Shown: in pieces, positions 35,836 through 48,336 of the stretch
Position numbering within the stretch: the first letter of the stretch is position 1
Layout: every line of letters starts with the position of its first letter
Assembly (NCBI GenBank): GCA_026874595.1
Contig: CM049313.1
Location: forward strand, 47,626,159 to 47,690,158
Direction of reading: 5' to 3'
Source: Sipunculus nudus
Lineage: Eukaryota; Annelida; Sipuncula; Golfingiida; Sipunculidae
Length of the DNA stretch: 64,000 nt
Notes under the pieces: model-generated
What the model was told of the DNA's origin: nothing
What the model saw: the letters and a program-made list of their open reading frames with translations, nothing else
The model's database searches: none
Translations under genes and position numbers: made by a program

Positions 35836-38800
35836 TGATTGTCTAGTCTTACTATAGATTAGGACAGATCTTAATGATGCAGTATATCATACTCACTATT
35901 ATTATATCACAGTGTATAAGCATCGTAGCATATCAGTACATCATCAGCACCATCACACCGTCAATTAAATCTTTGTTAGGGCAATCAGGAGCTTTTTTTT
36001 ATCAGTTGCTTAAAATGGATTCGAGAAATGTACATAGCATGAACTTTGCAGAAATTGTATGTATGACTTTGATATGGATGCAAAATACCTTGACCTTTCT
36101 TTATTTTTTGTTCTCTTTTTACCCAAAATATGGTCTCAGCAGACGGCAGCATTGGTATTAATGTTCCTGTTAATATTTATCTTGTTTATTCAGGTTTCTG
36201 TTTTTGTGTATATGCAAGAGCACTTTTTATCCAAGTTGAATGAAAAGATGTGGTTAATGTGTGAACAACTGAAAGAATCAAATAATATATAAAATAGTAA
36301 AAGAACTCTTGATACTTTGAGATGTTTAATATTGGGTGTCTCGTGTACTCCTCATTTTCACTGAAAACTTTAAAATCTTGTTTATTTAAAACTTTGTAAA
36401 TCTGTAACCCTAGGCCATTAAATAATATATTTGGATCATTTAGTTATTGCAGAAGCAATAGATTATAATGATTACCATCAACAGAGCATACAAAGATTCA
36501 AAGTCAGAGATTGTCATCAGGATTATAGTCTTTGATTTAAGTGATGTCACCTAGGGGTTAGTGAATGGTTGTCATGGCAGAGCAGGAAAGGTCAAAGTTC
36601 ACAGAAGTAAATGGTCTCCTTGCAGATGCCCAATGACCAAGGTCTTTAATCTTTACCTCTCTCATTCTTCCAAGATTTGTAATGTGGATCATCATCTGCC
36701 TGGAGGTTGCCTTCCCATGAATCAGTGCTCTCAAGGAAACAGGCATTTGATTATAGTTACCATTGATCTGCCAGTTAAAATTTTAACAGTACCTGTCTTA
36801 GAAAACAGATACATCTTCAATTTGTGAATAATTAATGAATACCATGTTACTATCCATTTTACCTATAACTTTTCAAGTTTGAAATTCTTTCAAGAAATTT
36901 GTAATTTTATCTTAGGTCTTCTTTGGCAGAAGACCAGCACATAGACTTAGCTTTATATATATTTGTGAATTTTATAATTTTCTTCTCCCTGAAAGATTTG
37001 GAGTCACTGGCCAGTTCCAGGGCCATTGACTTTTGTTTTACTTTATACATTGGCGCAGGAGTTCCTGTGGCCATTGACTGAGTGAAATGTCAGGCAGCAA
37101 GCTGGACCTCCTAATTCCTCTTTTTGAATCACTGAGGTATTTTCATTTCCAAATGGGCACTTGATCACCATATTCATAAAAAAATTAGCACATACATACA
37201 TAGAGGACCTTACTTATATATCAGATAAAATCTATCTGTGTAAGGGTTTTTTGTGATACTGTATTTAAGATCAGAACAACCTAATGAATTTTTTAAAATC
37301 ATTTAGACATTACTGAACATTCTACAAAGGTTTTTGTATTTCAGTACCATAAACAACACTTTAATTCTAATTCTTTCAGTTTGATTAAATATACTTTATT
37401 TTGACATTAACTAGTAACTGATATGGTGTGATAAGTCACAAAGTGACATGGAATCCTTTGTTGATATAATATAACATGGTCAAATGTACCATTTATAAAT
37501 GAGATTGTTGACACTTTTTGAAAGTACAAGTGTCCTGTTATCTTTGATTATATACTAGGGACACAAGAACAATATTAATTGGCTGACAAATTTGCCAATT
37601 TATTTATGCAATTTCTAAATAAATGACAAAACATGTAAGCTATATTTCAGGATTGTCAAAACTTTAGAACTCAAAAGATTTATGTTTGACCTAAGAAAAT
37701 CAAGCCAAATAAGGGAGTTCTGTGTGCTTCATCTTGTGTTCATTAGGGTTAATCTTGGCAGTAAACTGTCATAAAAGAATGAAGAATGTAGTTTGAAATG
37801 AAAATTTAAATGAAGTGAAACAGATATTTACGTAAAAAATTCTCAACTCATAATTTTGTTTAGTAGATTCAAAGATGTTGTACATAAGGCAGATTTCCCA
37901 TTCTCTGGAAATCTTGTAATAGCCAAAACAGCACTTTAGTTTGATGTTTGAAGTTCACAATAAAAGCACTGAACCACTGATTTTGAAAACAATCAGAGAG
38001 ATAAAACAGGAGACCCCTAGTGGGAAATATTGTAATCTGTTTAAAAATGGCAGGCATGAAAGGCTGCAGGAGAAACCAATCTGATAATTTGGTTCATCCT
38101 TTAAAAAACATGTTAAGGTTATAGGTTAAGCCTTTTTTTTCAAAGAAGAAACAGCTCTCTGCAAATACCTGTTCAAAATTTTGAAAAAGCAATCTAGTTC
38201 CTGTGAGTTCTCTCTGCTACATCAGTTAATGAAATTACAAGTAAACAGCGTTAAAATGATGAAGCAAACCTCAGCTATTGCTAAACCTCTGATGCTTCAT
38301 TTTCTTCTCATTTTTTATATTGCTATAAAATTAGGTAATTAATCTCTTTTCTAAAAGGACATTATTAATATATGGTTCTAAATGTATAAATATTAAGGAA
38401 TTTGGTGATTTTTAATCAATATTTTTATATGCCAGTGTCATCTTATTTTCATAACTTTAGAGTAACCATATACTCTAAAAAAATCTCTTGTATAAACTAA
38501 TAAAATATATATATTTTTTTTAAAGATGTATGGTATGATTTTTACTGAAATGAGAGGTAATACTTTTATGTTGTAGTTTGTATCCCTGGCAAAGACCAAT
38601 GTATCTAAACTAAATCCAAAAGTTCTTTTAAATTCATATCAAAAGGAATTTTTACATTTGAACAAAAGATTAATTTCTAAATGGTACATTATTTTTAGCT
38701 CTCAGTAACAGCAAACCACTTTTTGGTGGGCTAATTTCTTAACCACATGACATTAACCACAAAAATATCCAAAATATTTTTTGTTTGTTTTTACTCTATC

Positions 38801-38904
38801 ATGTTTCTATCTACCTAAAAATTGAATATTAAAATTTGATTCAATAGACTTAAAAGACAGTTGTTAAGATATCATATGGTAAATCTTTAAATTAGGTAAA
38901 TTCT

Positions 38905-39168
38905 GTTGGGCCAAGAATGTCCCATCAAGATGGAGCTTATCCTGGCTTCTGTAGCATGAAGTAACTGGATGGGAGGCTAGTCAATTTCAGGTTACCTTTG
39001 CAGTATCTTGTATATACCCATTTCTACTGCTGGGGGAGGGGGGGGGGGGGCGAGGCACACTTGCCCCAGGGTCTTGGCTTTGTGGGGGTCTGACAGGGAT
39101 TCAAACATAACCTCTTGATCATAAGCCCGGCACCTTATAACCATTACACCAACATCAATGCCCAAAAT
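38905..39168 (-). mobile_element. tRNA-derived SINE
   Basis: On the minus strand the sequence starts with a tRNA-like head. The A box TGGTGTAATGG (39151-39141) fits TRGYNNARNNG exactly. The B box GTTTGAATC (39106-39098) fits GWTCRANNC with one mismatch. Spacing is 34 bases. Downstream comes a G/C homopolymer patch (39032-39050) and a body containing gccaggataagctcc. The tRNA part cannot form a full functional tRNA (no intact acceptor pairing seen), so this is a SINE copy. The 3' limit is approximate. Confidence 0.7.
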
Positions 39169-39529
39169 AACAAATGAAAGTGAATGAAAGTTATTAAAAT
39201 ATGGATACCATCAGAACACTGTACCAGCTAGGTTTTATATGGCATGTAATTTATGGGTCTAATATTAATTCTAAATCACCTTTTGTATGAATCTGATAAA
39301 GGGGACGTGTTTTTCCAGCAATGCTACCTTAAATTATAAACTTATTTTAAAATAAAAGCTAAAATGAAGGCAGGTACTCTGAATGTGTTATTAAGCAACT
39401 GAATCACTAAATCAAAAAGATACTGTAAAGTAGTGGATTTTATTCAGACATTCACTAATTTTAAACAAACAGTGTACCTTGCTCTTGCCTTTAATGTAAT
39501 TAAATCAGATTCCTTGTTCTTGGTAGAGA

Positions 39530-39532
<3 letters not shown>

Positions 39533-39606
<74 letters not shown>

Positions 39607-39656
39607 CATATATATATATATACATAAATACATATATATATATATACATATATATT
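39533..39656. repeat. (TA)n microsatellite with taaatacata interruptions
   Basis: A run of about 35 TA units, then two blocks of ataaatacatatatatatat. Confidence 0.95.
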
Positions 39657-42600
39657 TAATCAATAAAAAACATCAACAAATTTAGTTTTGATAACTTCAG
39701 CATTTACATGTCAAGGTATCTGTTTTTTATGAATAAAAAAAAGGAAACTGATATATTGCAAATTTAACAATTTTAAATAAATTCTAGTGAGATAAATTAT
39801 TTTGACACTGGATCATTATTAATTGATTTACCAATAGAAATCACCAAATATTATTATCATGGCTGTTATTTCTCACTTAAAATGTAATGTTTAGCTATAT
39901 ATTAAGATTTTTCCACTTAATTCATGCTGTAAATATGTTAATTCTAAGCAGGATGGCATCAGTTGGTCATTTTTTAGAGTAAAATCTACTTACAATGAAG
40001 CTTGTTCACCACAGGAATCTTCATGGTTATAGGTTACACATCTATGAATATGTACCAGAGTATGAAGTTTTTTTTATATTTCATGAATACACATATACTG
40101 AACTTTAAATTACCTTCCGGAAGGTTTAAGATATATATATGATATCATTTGTCTTTTTGCCTCTCAGAGATGGCTGAAATACATCACGAATGGTGTCATC
40201 AATTTGGGTTCATGCTCCTTTGTCTGCTCCTCCTGTAACAACCAGGGAATCCTTTTTCTCTCCTGAGACCTTTATTGCGTGCACCAGACTGGCACAATTG
40301 CATTTGATGTCAGGGCTTCATTTTTCCTCAAATAGGATTCACTCAGTTTTATCTCCACCTTAACCTGGGCTAGTCCTGGTTTATGTGTCCTTGTCTTGTG
40401 TTGGATTTGTCTGGGGAGAGACTGAATGTGCCTCCCACATGAACTCCCAGTTTCCATCCCCTAGAGTGTGGTATTATACATAGTCATGTCACAAATTGAA
40501 GCTAAAGAGTTTACACTTTGTAATCAAGGTCATCAGGTCAGGGTCATCAGGTCAAGGTCAACCCAAAGAACTTTTCCCATCAATTTTTATTACAGTATGG
40601 TTCTTAATTTTTACCTCCAGTTTGTAGTCTTGATGGCCCATGGACATTAGCTTTCTTGATTCTGTTTACTGATAGCCTGATACACATTACTGGCAGCAAA
40701 ATGATTTATTCCTGAATTGTTAGGGCAAACATGCTTTAAAAATAGGTGTACATGAAATGTGCTAGATACATTAAATATAAAAAAAATCAAAGTGACCAAC
40801 AGAAAAACTTGTACATATCTGTAACAAAATTTTGCACAGACTAAGAGCATATAATTTACTTTATTTTGTAGTTCAGATTATCCCAAGGGTAGTGGTAACT
40901 TCTGGGTTATGTAGGAATTATGGGGGGAAACAGTGGAACTACATACACTGTACATACATATAATATTCCATAAAAGTTCTGAATTAATCGACCATGCAGT
41001 CATAGTCACTATTGGCTGTGATAGATGAAAGACAGTCACACAAACAAAAGAGGGATCAAGAAAATGGCACTGCCTAAAGAAAATGACAAAAAAAAACATA
41101 TATATAAGCTGAATGGCACATAGTGAACACATGCCTCCCCCAGTATCTGAAAAAAAACCCAGTCCAACTGGATCCACAGTACCCACAAATCCTCACCAAA
41201 GTCCAATTGAGTCTTCCCGGCATGGCCAAAGTCCCAGAGTACAGGACTTCCACTCACTCTTATATTTCCTACATTATCCTATTCCTCTTATAATTTCCAA
41301 TATTTTCCAGTATTTCGACAATAATCACCAATTTTTCCTCTGTATTCTCTGCACTATCAAATTTTAAATACTTATAACTGTATAATTATTGTTTTTTTTA
41401 AACTCATTATTTTAATTAACACATTCAGCTCTTTTGCAGAATTGTCCTGGCAAATCTCGCAGTTATATATGTACAGCCCTCTAAACCAATTAAACAGACC
41501 CATACATGCTATTCCGAGAACTGATGGAGAACTGATGGTTGCATCAAGAAACTGAGTAAAACAGTTGTGCTGTGAAAACTTCTATATACTCGTATAAATT
41601 AACTGCTATACTATGGCTGGGACTTGTATAAACTCCAATAATTATGTCTCAAGTGTTCCTATAAAATTCCTGTATTTCTTCAGGAGACTGGCCTCAGAGT
41701 TTTATAGAAACATGTTCCGAAGTTTATGTAATCTTGTTATCAAACAAATATTCAAAAAAAATTGCTGCAAACAAACAAACAAACATGGGTGATAACGTTA
41801 CCTCCTTGGTGAAGGACAGAACAGAAAGAGAGACATAGATGAAAAGTAAAATATTACAATTTGATTCCATCTGTGTCTATAGCATATTAAATGACATTTT
41901 TTCAGTAGTAGCAGTTGATGTTCCTTTAATCCAGATCTGGCTTGAATTCATCATGTGATCTATCTTTCAGTAACTGTAGACATCCAGCTGAGTAGTCTGT
42001 CAGGTTCCTGTCCATTAGTTTATCAGTGCCACTCAGGCCAAGGTCCTGCATTAATGTATGAGATGTTCTGATTGCACGTCTCTGAGCTTACTGTGTTTCC
42101 AGCACTGATTGAGTGAGAGATATGGAGCCAGAGGTACAACAGATACAAAGACCCATATTGCTTATATTTATCAATATATATCCATGCAAGAGGGAAACGA
42201 GAAATGAAGAAATTAAGCATCTTTAAACCTCTAAGTTTCCCATTCCCCTTATCAGCACTGAACTGAAGATAATGAAGAATCTTATTACCTCTCATGCAGA
42301 ATAAACTCATGGAAAATTTCAAGTTTTCTTATGTAAATTAATGTTATTCACCATTAACTGGGAAAGAGAGAGGTAACTTTTGATATTTACTCAGTTTTAT
42401 ATAATTTACTTATAGTTAATGATATAAGAGATAATTACATATATACTCATGAGTATAGGGTATTAGGGAAAATTAATCAGTTTAGATTCTGTTATGCTAT
42501 GTATATTTTTACTTTTACATCCATAATTATATTTATTTTCATTTCATAATGTTTACATATTTGATTATTAATTTAAAATAATAACAAACAAAATATACAG

Positions 42601-44067
42601 TTAAAAGTATTATGCAATAGATGGATGTATATAATGGTAAGAGCACACCCATAAATTCTGATTAATTAATAAAGTGCTCAATGTTTAAATGGAGCTCTGC
42701 TGGGGAACTGCATATGAAGTAAATTACTGATGTTGTACATAGAGAAATTTTACAGACTGCATCATTAATTATGAAACACAATGCAGTGTGACCATAATGA
42801 AATACACCAGAGGGATGTATTAATTAATAGAGTGAAATTAATTAAAAAAATAAAGATAATATCACCTTTTACTCGGAGTTCATTTTCCTTTGGCATTTTA
42901 CCTGTTTTATGTACCTGATTTTTTTAATTAAGTTTACACATTGAAGTTACTGATAGTATTTTGAATGTCTTTCATTTTCATGATGAAGTTTTAATGTTGT
43001 TCAAATCAGAAACTTTTCCATATTCTGGTAGCTAGTAGCTTATAAATAGTCCAGTGAAAGAATGTGTACCCCTCAAATCTACCGCAGCTACTTAGTAATC
43101 ATAATTCTTATATTATATAAACTTCATATTTCTCCATGAGAAATATGAAATTATGCTCTATAACATAATCCTTTGTATTTTGTCTTAAATATTATGTCTT
43201 TTAGGACTTTTTACGTTATGTCCTGTAACATTTGTCTGTAGACATGCACTATGACATTTTGTCTATGAATATCTGGTCCTAGATGATCTATATGTACAAA
43301 ACATCCTCCAGTTATATTCTGAGTTTATAATGTTCTTCTCAGGTTGCAATGATACTGAAATACAATATCTGTAAAATAAATACAGAAGTCTACAGAATAT
43401 ACATTAACTAAACATCAGATTACAGTTTCCCTCACAAGCAGAGATTAGAGGACCAGCCAAATGCAGTTCAGGTATGTTTTACATGACCTCTAGCTACAGC
43501 AGTGATGTGAATCCCAAACGGTTGTAATTTAGTATATTGTGAATCCTTCCAGTTGTATCATATTCCTTTCTCAGCAATGTTTACCCCTGTAGGGGCTTAC
43601 TCAGCATTCCAGTTGATGGCATTCCTCATCCTGTAGTGTATTGAGGTTTAACAGGCTCCGAATTCAAGGCACATTAGGTTTTAACTTTTTGGACTTTTTG
43701 ATTACATCCTGTGTAAACAGATACTTGTGTCTGGTTTTACTAATTCTGCCAGTACCCTGGTTACTTGATTCTGTGCTCAATTTTAACTGTACTCTGCTGG
43801 TTTCAGTGCTGGCAAGCAACCATACAAGCTGCACCAAAGGTCAGTCGATCCTCATAGAGGGAAAACTCATCGGAATAATTATATCATATAGGTTGCATGG
43901 TCACACATGTTTTGTTGATATTTAAGTATATATTCACAAGTTCTTGTAATATTGATCAATTTGCTATCATAAGTTAGATTAATTACTTTGATTTATTTGT
44001 TAGTTAATAAATACATTGACAGTCAGTTTTAAAGTGTGCCTGTGGAAAATTGCAGGCCGGTGGCAGT

Positions 44068-44089
44068 TGTGTGTGTGTGTGTGTGTGTG
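44068..44089. repeat. (GT)n microsatellite
   Basis: Eleven GT units. Confidence 0.9.
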
Positions 44090-44449
44090 CATTCATGTAA
44101 GCCTTATATAACATAAATTTTGCCTTGACATGGCACACTTATCGTCTGACCTAACCTATACAGACCAGATAAAAAATTATCTGAACTTAATCCCAAAGCC
44201 ATGTTTGCCATAAAAATATGAAAAAATTAAAGTACACATCTGTTTTGTCATTCTCCACATCATTATGTTTGAAACTTCCACCAACGCATTTCTGGCGCAT
44301 CTTGACCAATGGACACACACAGTCACCTTCCTCTTTACTAGGTACAGGCCAATTGTCTTATAGTTGCATCTTTCCTATCCTCTACACAACATTAAAGTGT
44401 CAACTTCGCTAACATGTAGAGGCCATGAAGAGTTCTTTTGAATAGAGAA

Positions 44450-44450
<1 letters not shown>

Positions 44451-44514
<64 letters not shown>
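44451..44514. repeat. (TA)n(GA)n compound microsatellite
   Basis: About 15 TA units pass directly into about 16 AG units, then a gaaagaaa tail. Confidence 0.95.
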
Positions 44515-44518
<4 letters not shown>

Positions 44519-44764
44519 AAGAGAGAAAAAGAAAATATGGAGAAGAAGAAGAAAATGAGGAACAGTGCTTGAAGAATAAGTGTTTATGTGTAAGTGAGAG
44601 AGAAAGTAAGTGCATGGGAGAAACAGTTGTACAGTACGTTGCCACTGTCCATTTACAGTGTGTGAGAAAGTTGCAGTGGATTAAGACTTAGTAGCTTTGT
44701 GTTTGTGAGGGAGAGATATAGAACATATGCATGAGAGAGACAGAGAGGCAAGTCAAGTGGTGTA

Positions 44765-44769
<5 letters not shown>

Positions 44770-44807
<38 letters not shown>
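44770..44807. repeat. (GA)n microsatellite
   Basis: Nineteen GA units, 0.25 kb after the compound repeat. Confidence 0.95.
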
Positions 44808-44814
<7 letters not shown>

Positions 44815-45923
44815 TATATTTATGTACAGCCATTCATGCCTGAAAATTTCATATATTCATTCAAATTTCCTGGTAATGACTGCATGGATGTTCATGGAGT
44901 TAGCATGATTATTAGGCTTGACACCTTGATGTTTATATATCTTTATTCTAGTGTTTTTGTGTCACTTCATTTAGGCCTTTAGTGTATTCACATGAATGCT
45001 GATAATTTGCTCAGGTTCTAAACAAAATAAAAATAAGATTGTTTACAAAGATAATAAACTTAAGATGGGGGACAATAACTTAACTTCAGTAAAAATAACA
45101 GTATGAACTTATTTTGACATGCACATTGCACCATCCACATGTCTGTATATGTAAAATTTCAGCCCTCTTGAGAGGTTTTGAATTTTTTTTGCAATATCAG
45201 GGTTAAACAAGGGCACAGAAATACAACAGAAGGTTACTTGAGGATGGTCCCAAGGTAGGAATTTATCTCTGGAGAGACATTTAGCCTTAAGAGCTGCATC
45301 TTCAAGTTATAGAAACTGGAGGGATCCTCTGTGGATGACAGCCCTTTAAAATTAGGATGCAGATATACTCTGGACACTTAAAGTATTGTCTCTACAATTA
45401 TGTCTCCCCTCCAAACGGGCAGACATGTCTGTCATTGTCATTGGTGTTGTCTATGTCATTTCTGGTCTCCAATAATTTTTAATGAAATCTGAAATATGAA
45501 TTGTTTCTATAAATATTTTGGATCACACTGCACTGACTTGAACTCACAAGAGTAGGACTCTGCTGTTCAGGGATTGCCAGAGTCAAAATCTGACCTCTAC
45601 AATGCACCAGGGTTCTTTACACACCAGCGGCGGAGGTATAAATGTAGGGAAGAGGATAATATATTCCATTTAAGTGTGTTTCATAAGAATTGATTAAAGG
45701 CAAATAACTCAGGCATGGGTGTTTTTGTGGAATAAATAATATTTTGTGAAATTTAAACAAGAGATGTTTCCTTGAAATGTAACAAATTTGATTTTGAAGT
45801 TTAACAGGTGAGACAAGTAATCCCTGCCATCCCACAGTGCTCAAGCAGTGCTTTATTTTGAGTTGAAATGACATCTAACAAAAGGGTGTATTTCGGATAA
45901 ATTCAAAAACTGCTGAGCTTGAA

Positions 45924-46440
45924 CTTAAAGGGGCCCAATCACCCATTAAGCATTTTGAATTAACATGAAAAATAGCATCTTCTCTTTGAAATATTTTGAT
46001 ACCTGCCAAATTATTGCCTTGAAACTGTAGGCTTACACCTGTATATGTATCAGTGTTAAAATCAGTGGACTGGGCGCGATTAACATAAACACAGTGCGTG
46101 GGGACCTGTGCATCATGGAGCCAAATCATGTATCAATCAGGAGATACCCTGACTTGGTAAAAAAAATGTAATACATGTTACCACTGGCTGAAAAACTGTG
46201 TTGCGGCTCACAATCGGACTGCAAATCATGCAGCCTTGTTATGGTAATCAGACACATGGACTACCGGTATGTTTACAAACATGCACAACCACATCAAGGT
46301 GTTAAACAGCTGTATGTGAGGGATCTTATTGAGATTGTGCGCTGGGATGGTTTTGCTGGGGAAACTTTTAATAAAGCAAAACTGTACTGATAGTGTGAAA
46401 GAATAGGCTCAATATTGCTCCTGATTTTGTCCCTTTTTAT
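45924..46440 (+). repeat. Dispersed repeat of unknown family, copy B
   Basis: It starts cttaaaggggcccaatcaccc and parallels copy A (30911-31395) block by block in the same orientation. It carries about 30 extra bases, including cggctcacaatcggactgc. Neither copy has terminal repeats. Both carry ggttttgctggg and actgatagtgtgaaagaata near the right edge. Confidence 0.7.
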
Positions 46441-46917
46441 CTTCAAGGTCAAATCTTTTCAGAATTCTAATATGTTTGTCAGCCAACAACTTTGTAAGTA
46501 TTCCAAATATTTTTTCTCAAATTTAAGGATAGGGCCGGGCCAATAGGAAGGGGAGACATATTTGTTTTTACAAAACAAACTCACTCTAGTTATCTTTAGC
46601 AGTCGCTATTGCTTGTCAAAATAAAGTAAGGTGTTTTACAAAATTAACACTGGACTGCATGGCAACATAGCAAAATTGAACGAGCCTATATAAATTGAAG
46701 TCTTTTGCCACTGGCTTGAATTAAATCCCTCTGTATATATGTGACTGGATATTGACTATATAGCCCTGGAATGTTAAAAATAACCATAATGTAGGATTCT
46801 TCTCATGTATAGACAAATAGACCATTTCTTCTTTTAGTCAGGTATAAAATGTTTAAACTGTGTTTGTGATTCTTGTGATTATTTCAGTTTATAGAGCAGC
46901 TATGTTTTGTTAACATG

Positions 46918-47611
46918 TACCATCTATTATGGACCTGTACCTCTGTTGTGAACAGGAACCTCTCTGTTATGGACAGGTACCTGTATTGTTGACAGGTACC
47001 CCTCTGTTGTGGACTGGTACCTATTTTGTGAACAGGTACCATCTATTGTGGACCTGTACCTCTGTTGTGAACAGGAACCTCTCTATTGTGGACAGATCCT
47101 GTATTGTTGTCAGGTACCTCTCTATTTTGAACTTGTACCTCTGTTGTGAACAGGAACCTCTCTATTATGGACAGGTACCTGTATTGTTGACAGGTACCCC
47201 TCTGTTGTGGACTGGTACCTATTTTGTGAACAGGTACCATCTATTGTGGACCTGTACCTCTGTTGTGAACAGGAACCTCTCTATTATGGACAGGTACCTG
47301 TATTGTTGACAGGTACCTCTCTGTTATGGACTGGTACCTGCATTGTTGACAGGGATCTCTCTGTTGTTGACAGGTACCTGTATTCTTGTCAGGTACCTCT
47401 GTATTGTGTACAGGTACCATCTATTGTTGACAGGGACTTCTCCATAGAAGACAGGTACCTGTATTGTTGACATGAAGACCTCTACTACTGGACATCTCTC
47501 TGTTGTGGACAGGCACTTCTCTGTCTCTTTGTTGTGTACAGGTACCTCTTTTGTTGACAGGTACCTCTCTATTGTGGACAGATACCTCCCTGTTGTGGAC
47601 GATTGTCCTGT
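46918..47611. repeat. 20-bp gacaggtacct minisatellite with 198-bp higher-order repeat
   Basis: About 34 units of 19-21 bases, type gacaggtacctctctgttgt. The block starting ggacaggtacctgtattgtt at 46971 is repeated almost unchanged from 47169 for about 120 bases, a 198-bp higher-order step. Because 198 is a multiple of three and the units lack stops, a 126-codon frame stays open at 46929-47309. It is not a gene. Confidence 0.92.
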
Positions 47612-47824
47612 TATGTTTAGAAGCTTAGGGCAGGAACTTCTTTAGTATGGACAGCAAATATACTTTTCAGGCTAGTGTCCTGTTAGGGGGGTTTTACTGT
47701 ATATATCTAAGTAGAAGTTTTATGAATTTGGGTTGAAGAAGGAATCTTTTGCACCATGTTCAAATTGGGTCAAGGTATATATTATTGTTAGAAAAAGCTA
47801 GGATATGCAAGGAACGATTGGAAA

Positions 47825-48336
47825 TACTGTGGTTGGCTTCTTGTTTACAAGGTTTTCAAAATTGCGATGTTTGCAAAAGGGACATCATCAAGAAAATTTA
47901 TTAAACCTTCACAAATAAGAGTCCCATTATGGAAGGCAAGTCAAAAGGTAAATGATTGATATTAATTATAAAATAATAATATCTTATATGTTCTGATGAT
48001 TTCAGGTCTTTACAATTATATGTCATTAATGAACAATTATTTCAAGTCTTTAGATTTGAAATTGTCTTATAATTAAAATGTTGTGCATGTATTATTTTAT
48101 ATAATTAATTATCTGTCATTAATGAAAAATTATTTCAACTATTTAGATGTTAAATTGTCTTATAATTAAGATTTTTTTCACATATTATTTTACATAATTA
48201 CGTCATATGATAATGCTTTATTTTGTGTAGGTTTTCATATGGCGAGATAGTGAAAATGAATTTCACCTTCACTAAACAAAAATTGTGAAGAGCATGAAAA
48301 TTCAACTCCACGAATATGACGCCAACCACATACAGT
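47825..48336. mobile_element. TACTGTGGTTGGC-ended MITE, copy 1
   Basis: The left tip tactgtggttggc is inverted as gccaaccacatacagta at the right (with a 3-base insertion). Internal blocks aaccttcaca-aataag and ggcaagtcaaaagg are shared with copy 2. The copy also holds a 93-bp tandem duplication. No transposase frame. Confidence 0.7.
48010..48205. repeat. 93-bp tandem duplication inside MITE copy 1
   Basis: tgtcattaatgaa occurs at 48021 and 48114, and both copies continue to attgtcttataattaa. It explains much of the size difference from copy 2. Confidence 0.7.

Noticed and set aside
36558-36827. Overlapping frames of 88 (+) and 62 (-) codons
   Set aside because: No family match and no exon boundaries; background composition.
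39098-39151. A tRNA gene on the minus strand
   Set aside because: A and B boxes are present, but no complete cloverleaf with a paired acceptor stem can be drawn; a SINE explains it better.
46929-47470. 126- and 87-codon frames with repeated Leu/Tyr/Cys/Gln words
   Set aside because: They come from the 20-bp minisatellite; repeat steps divisible by three keep the frame open.
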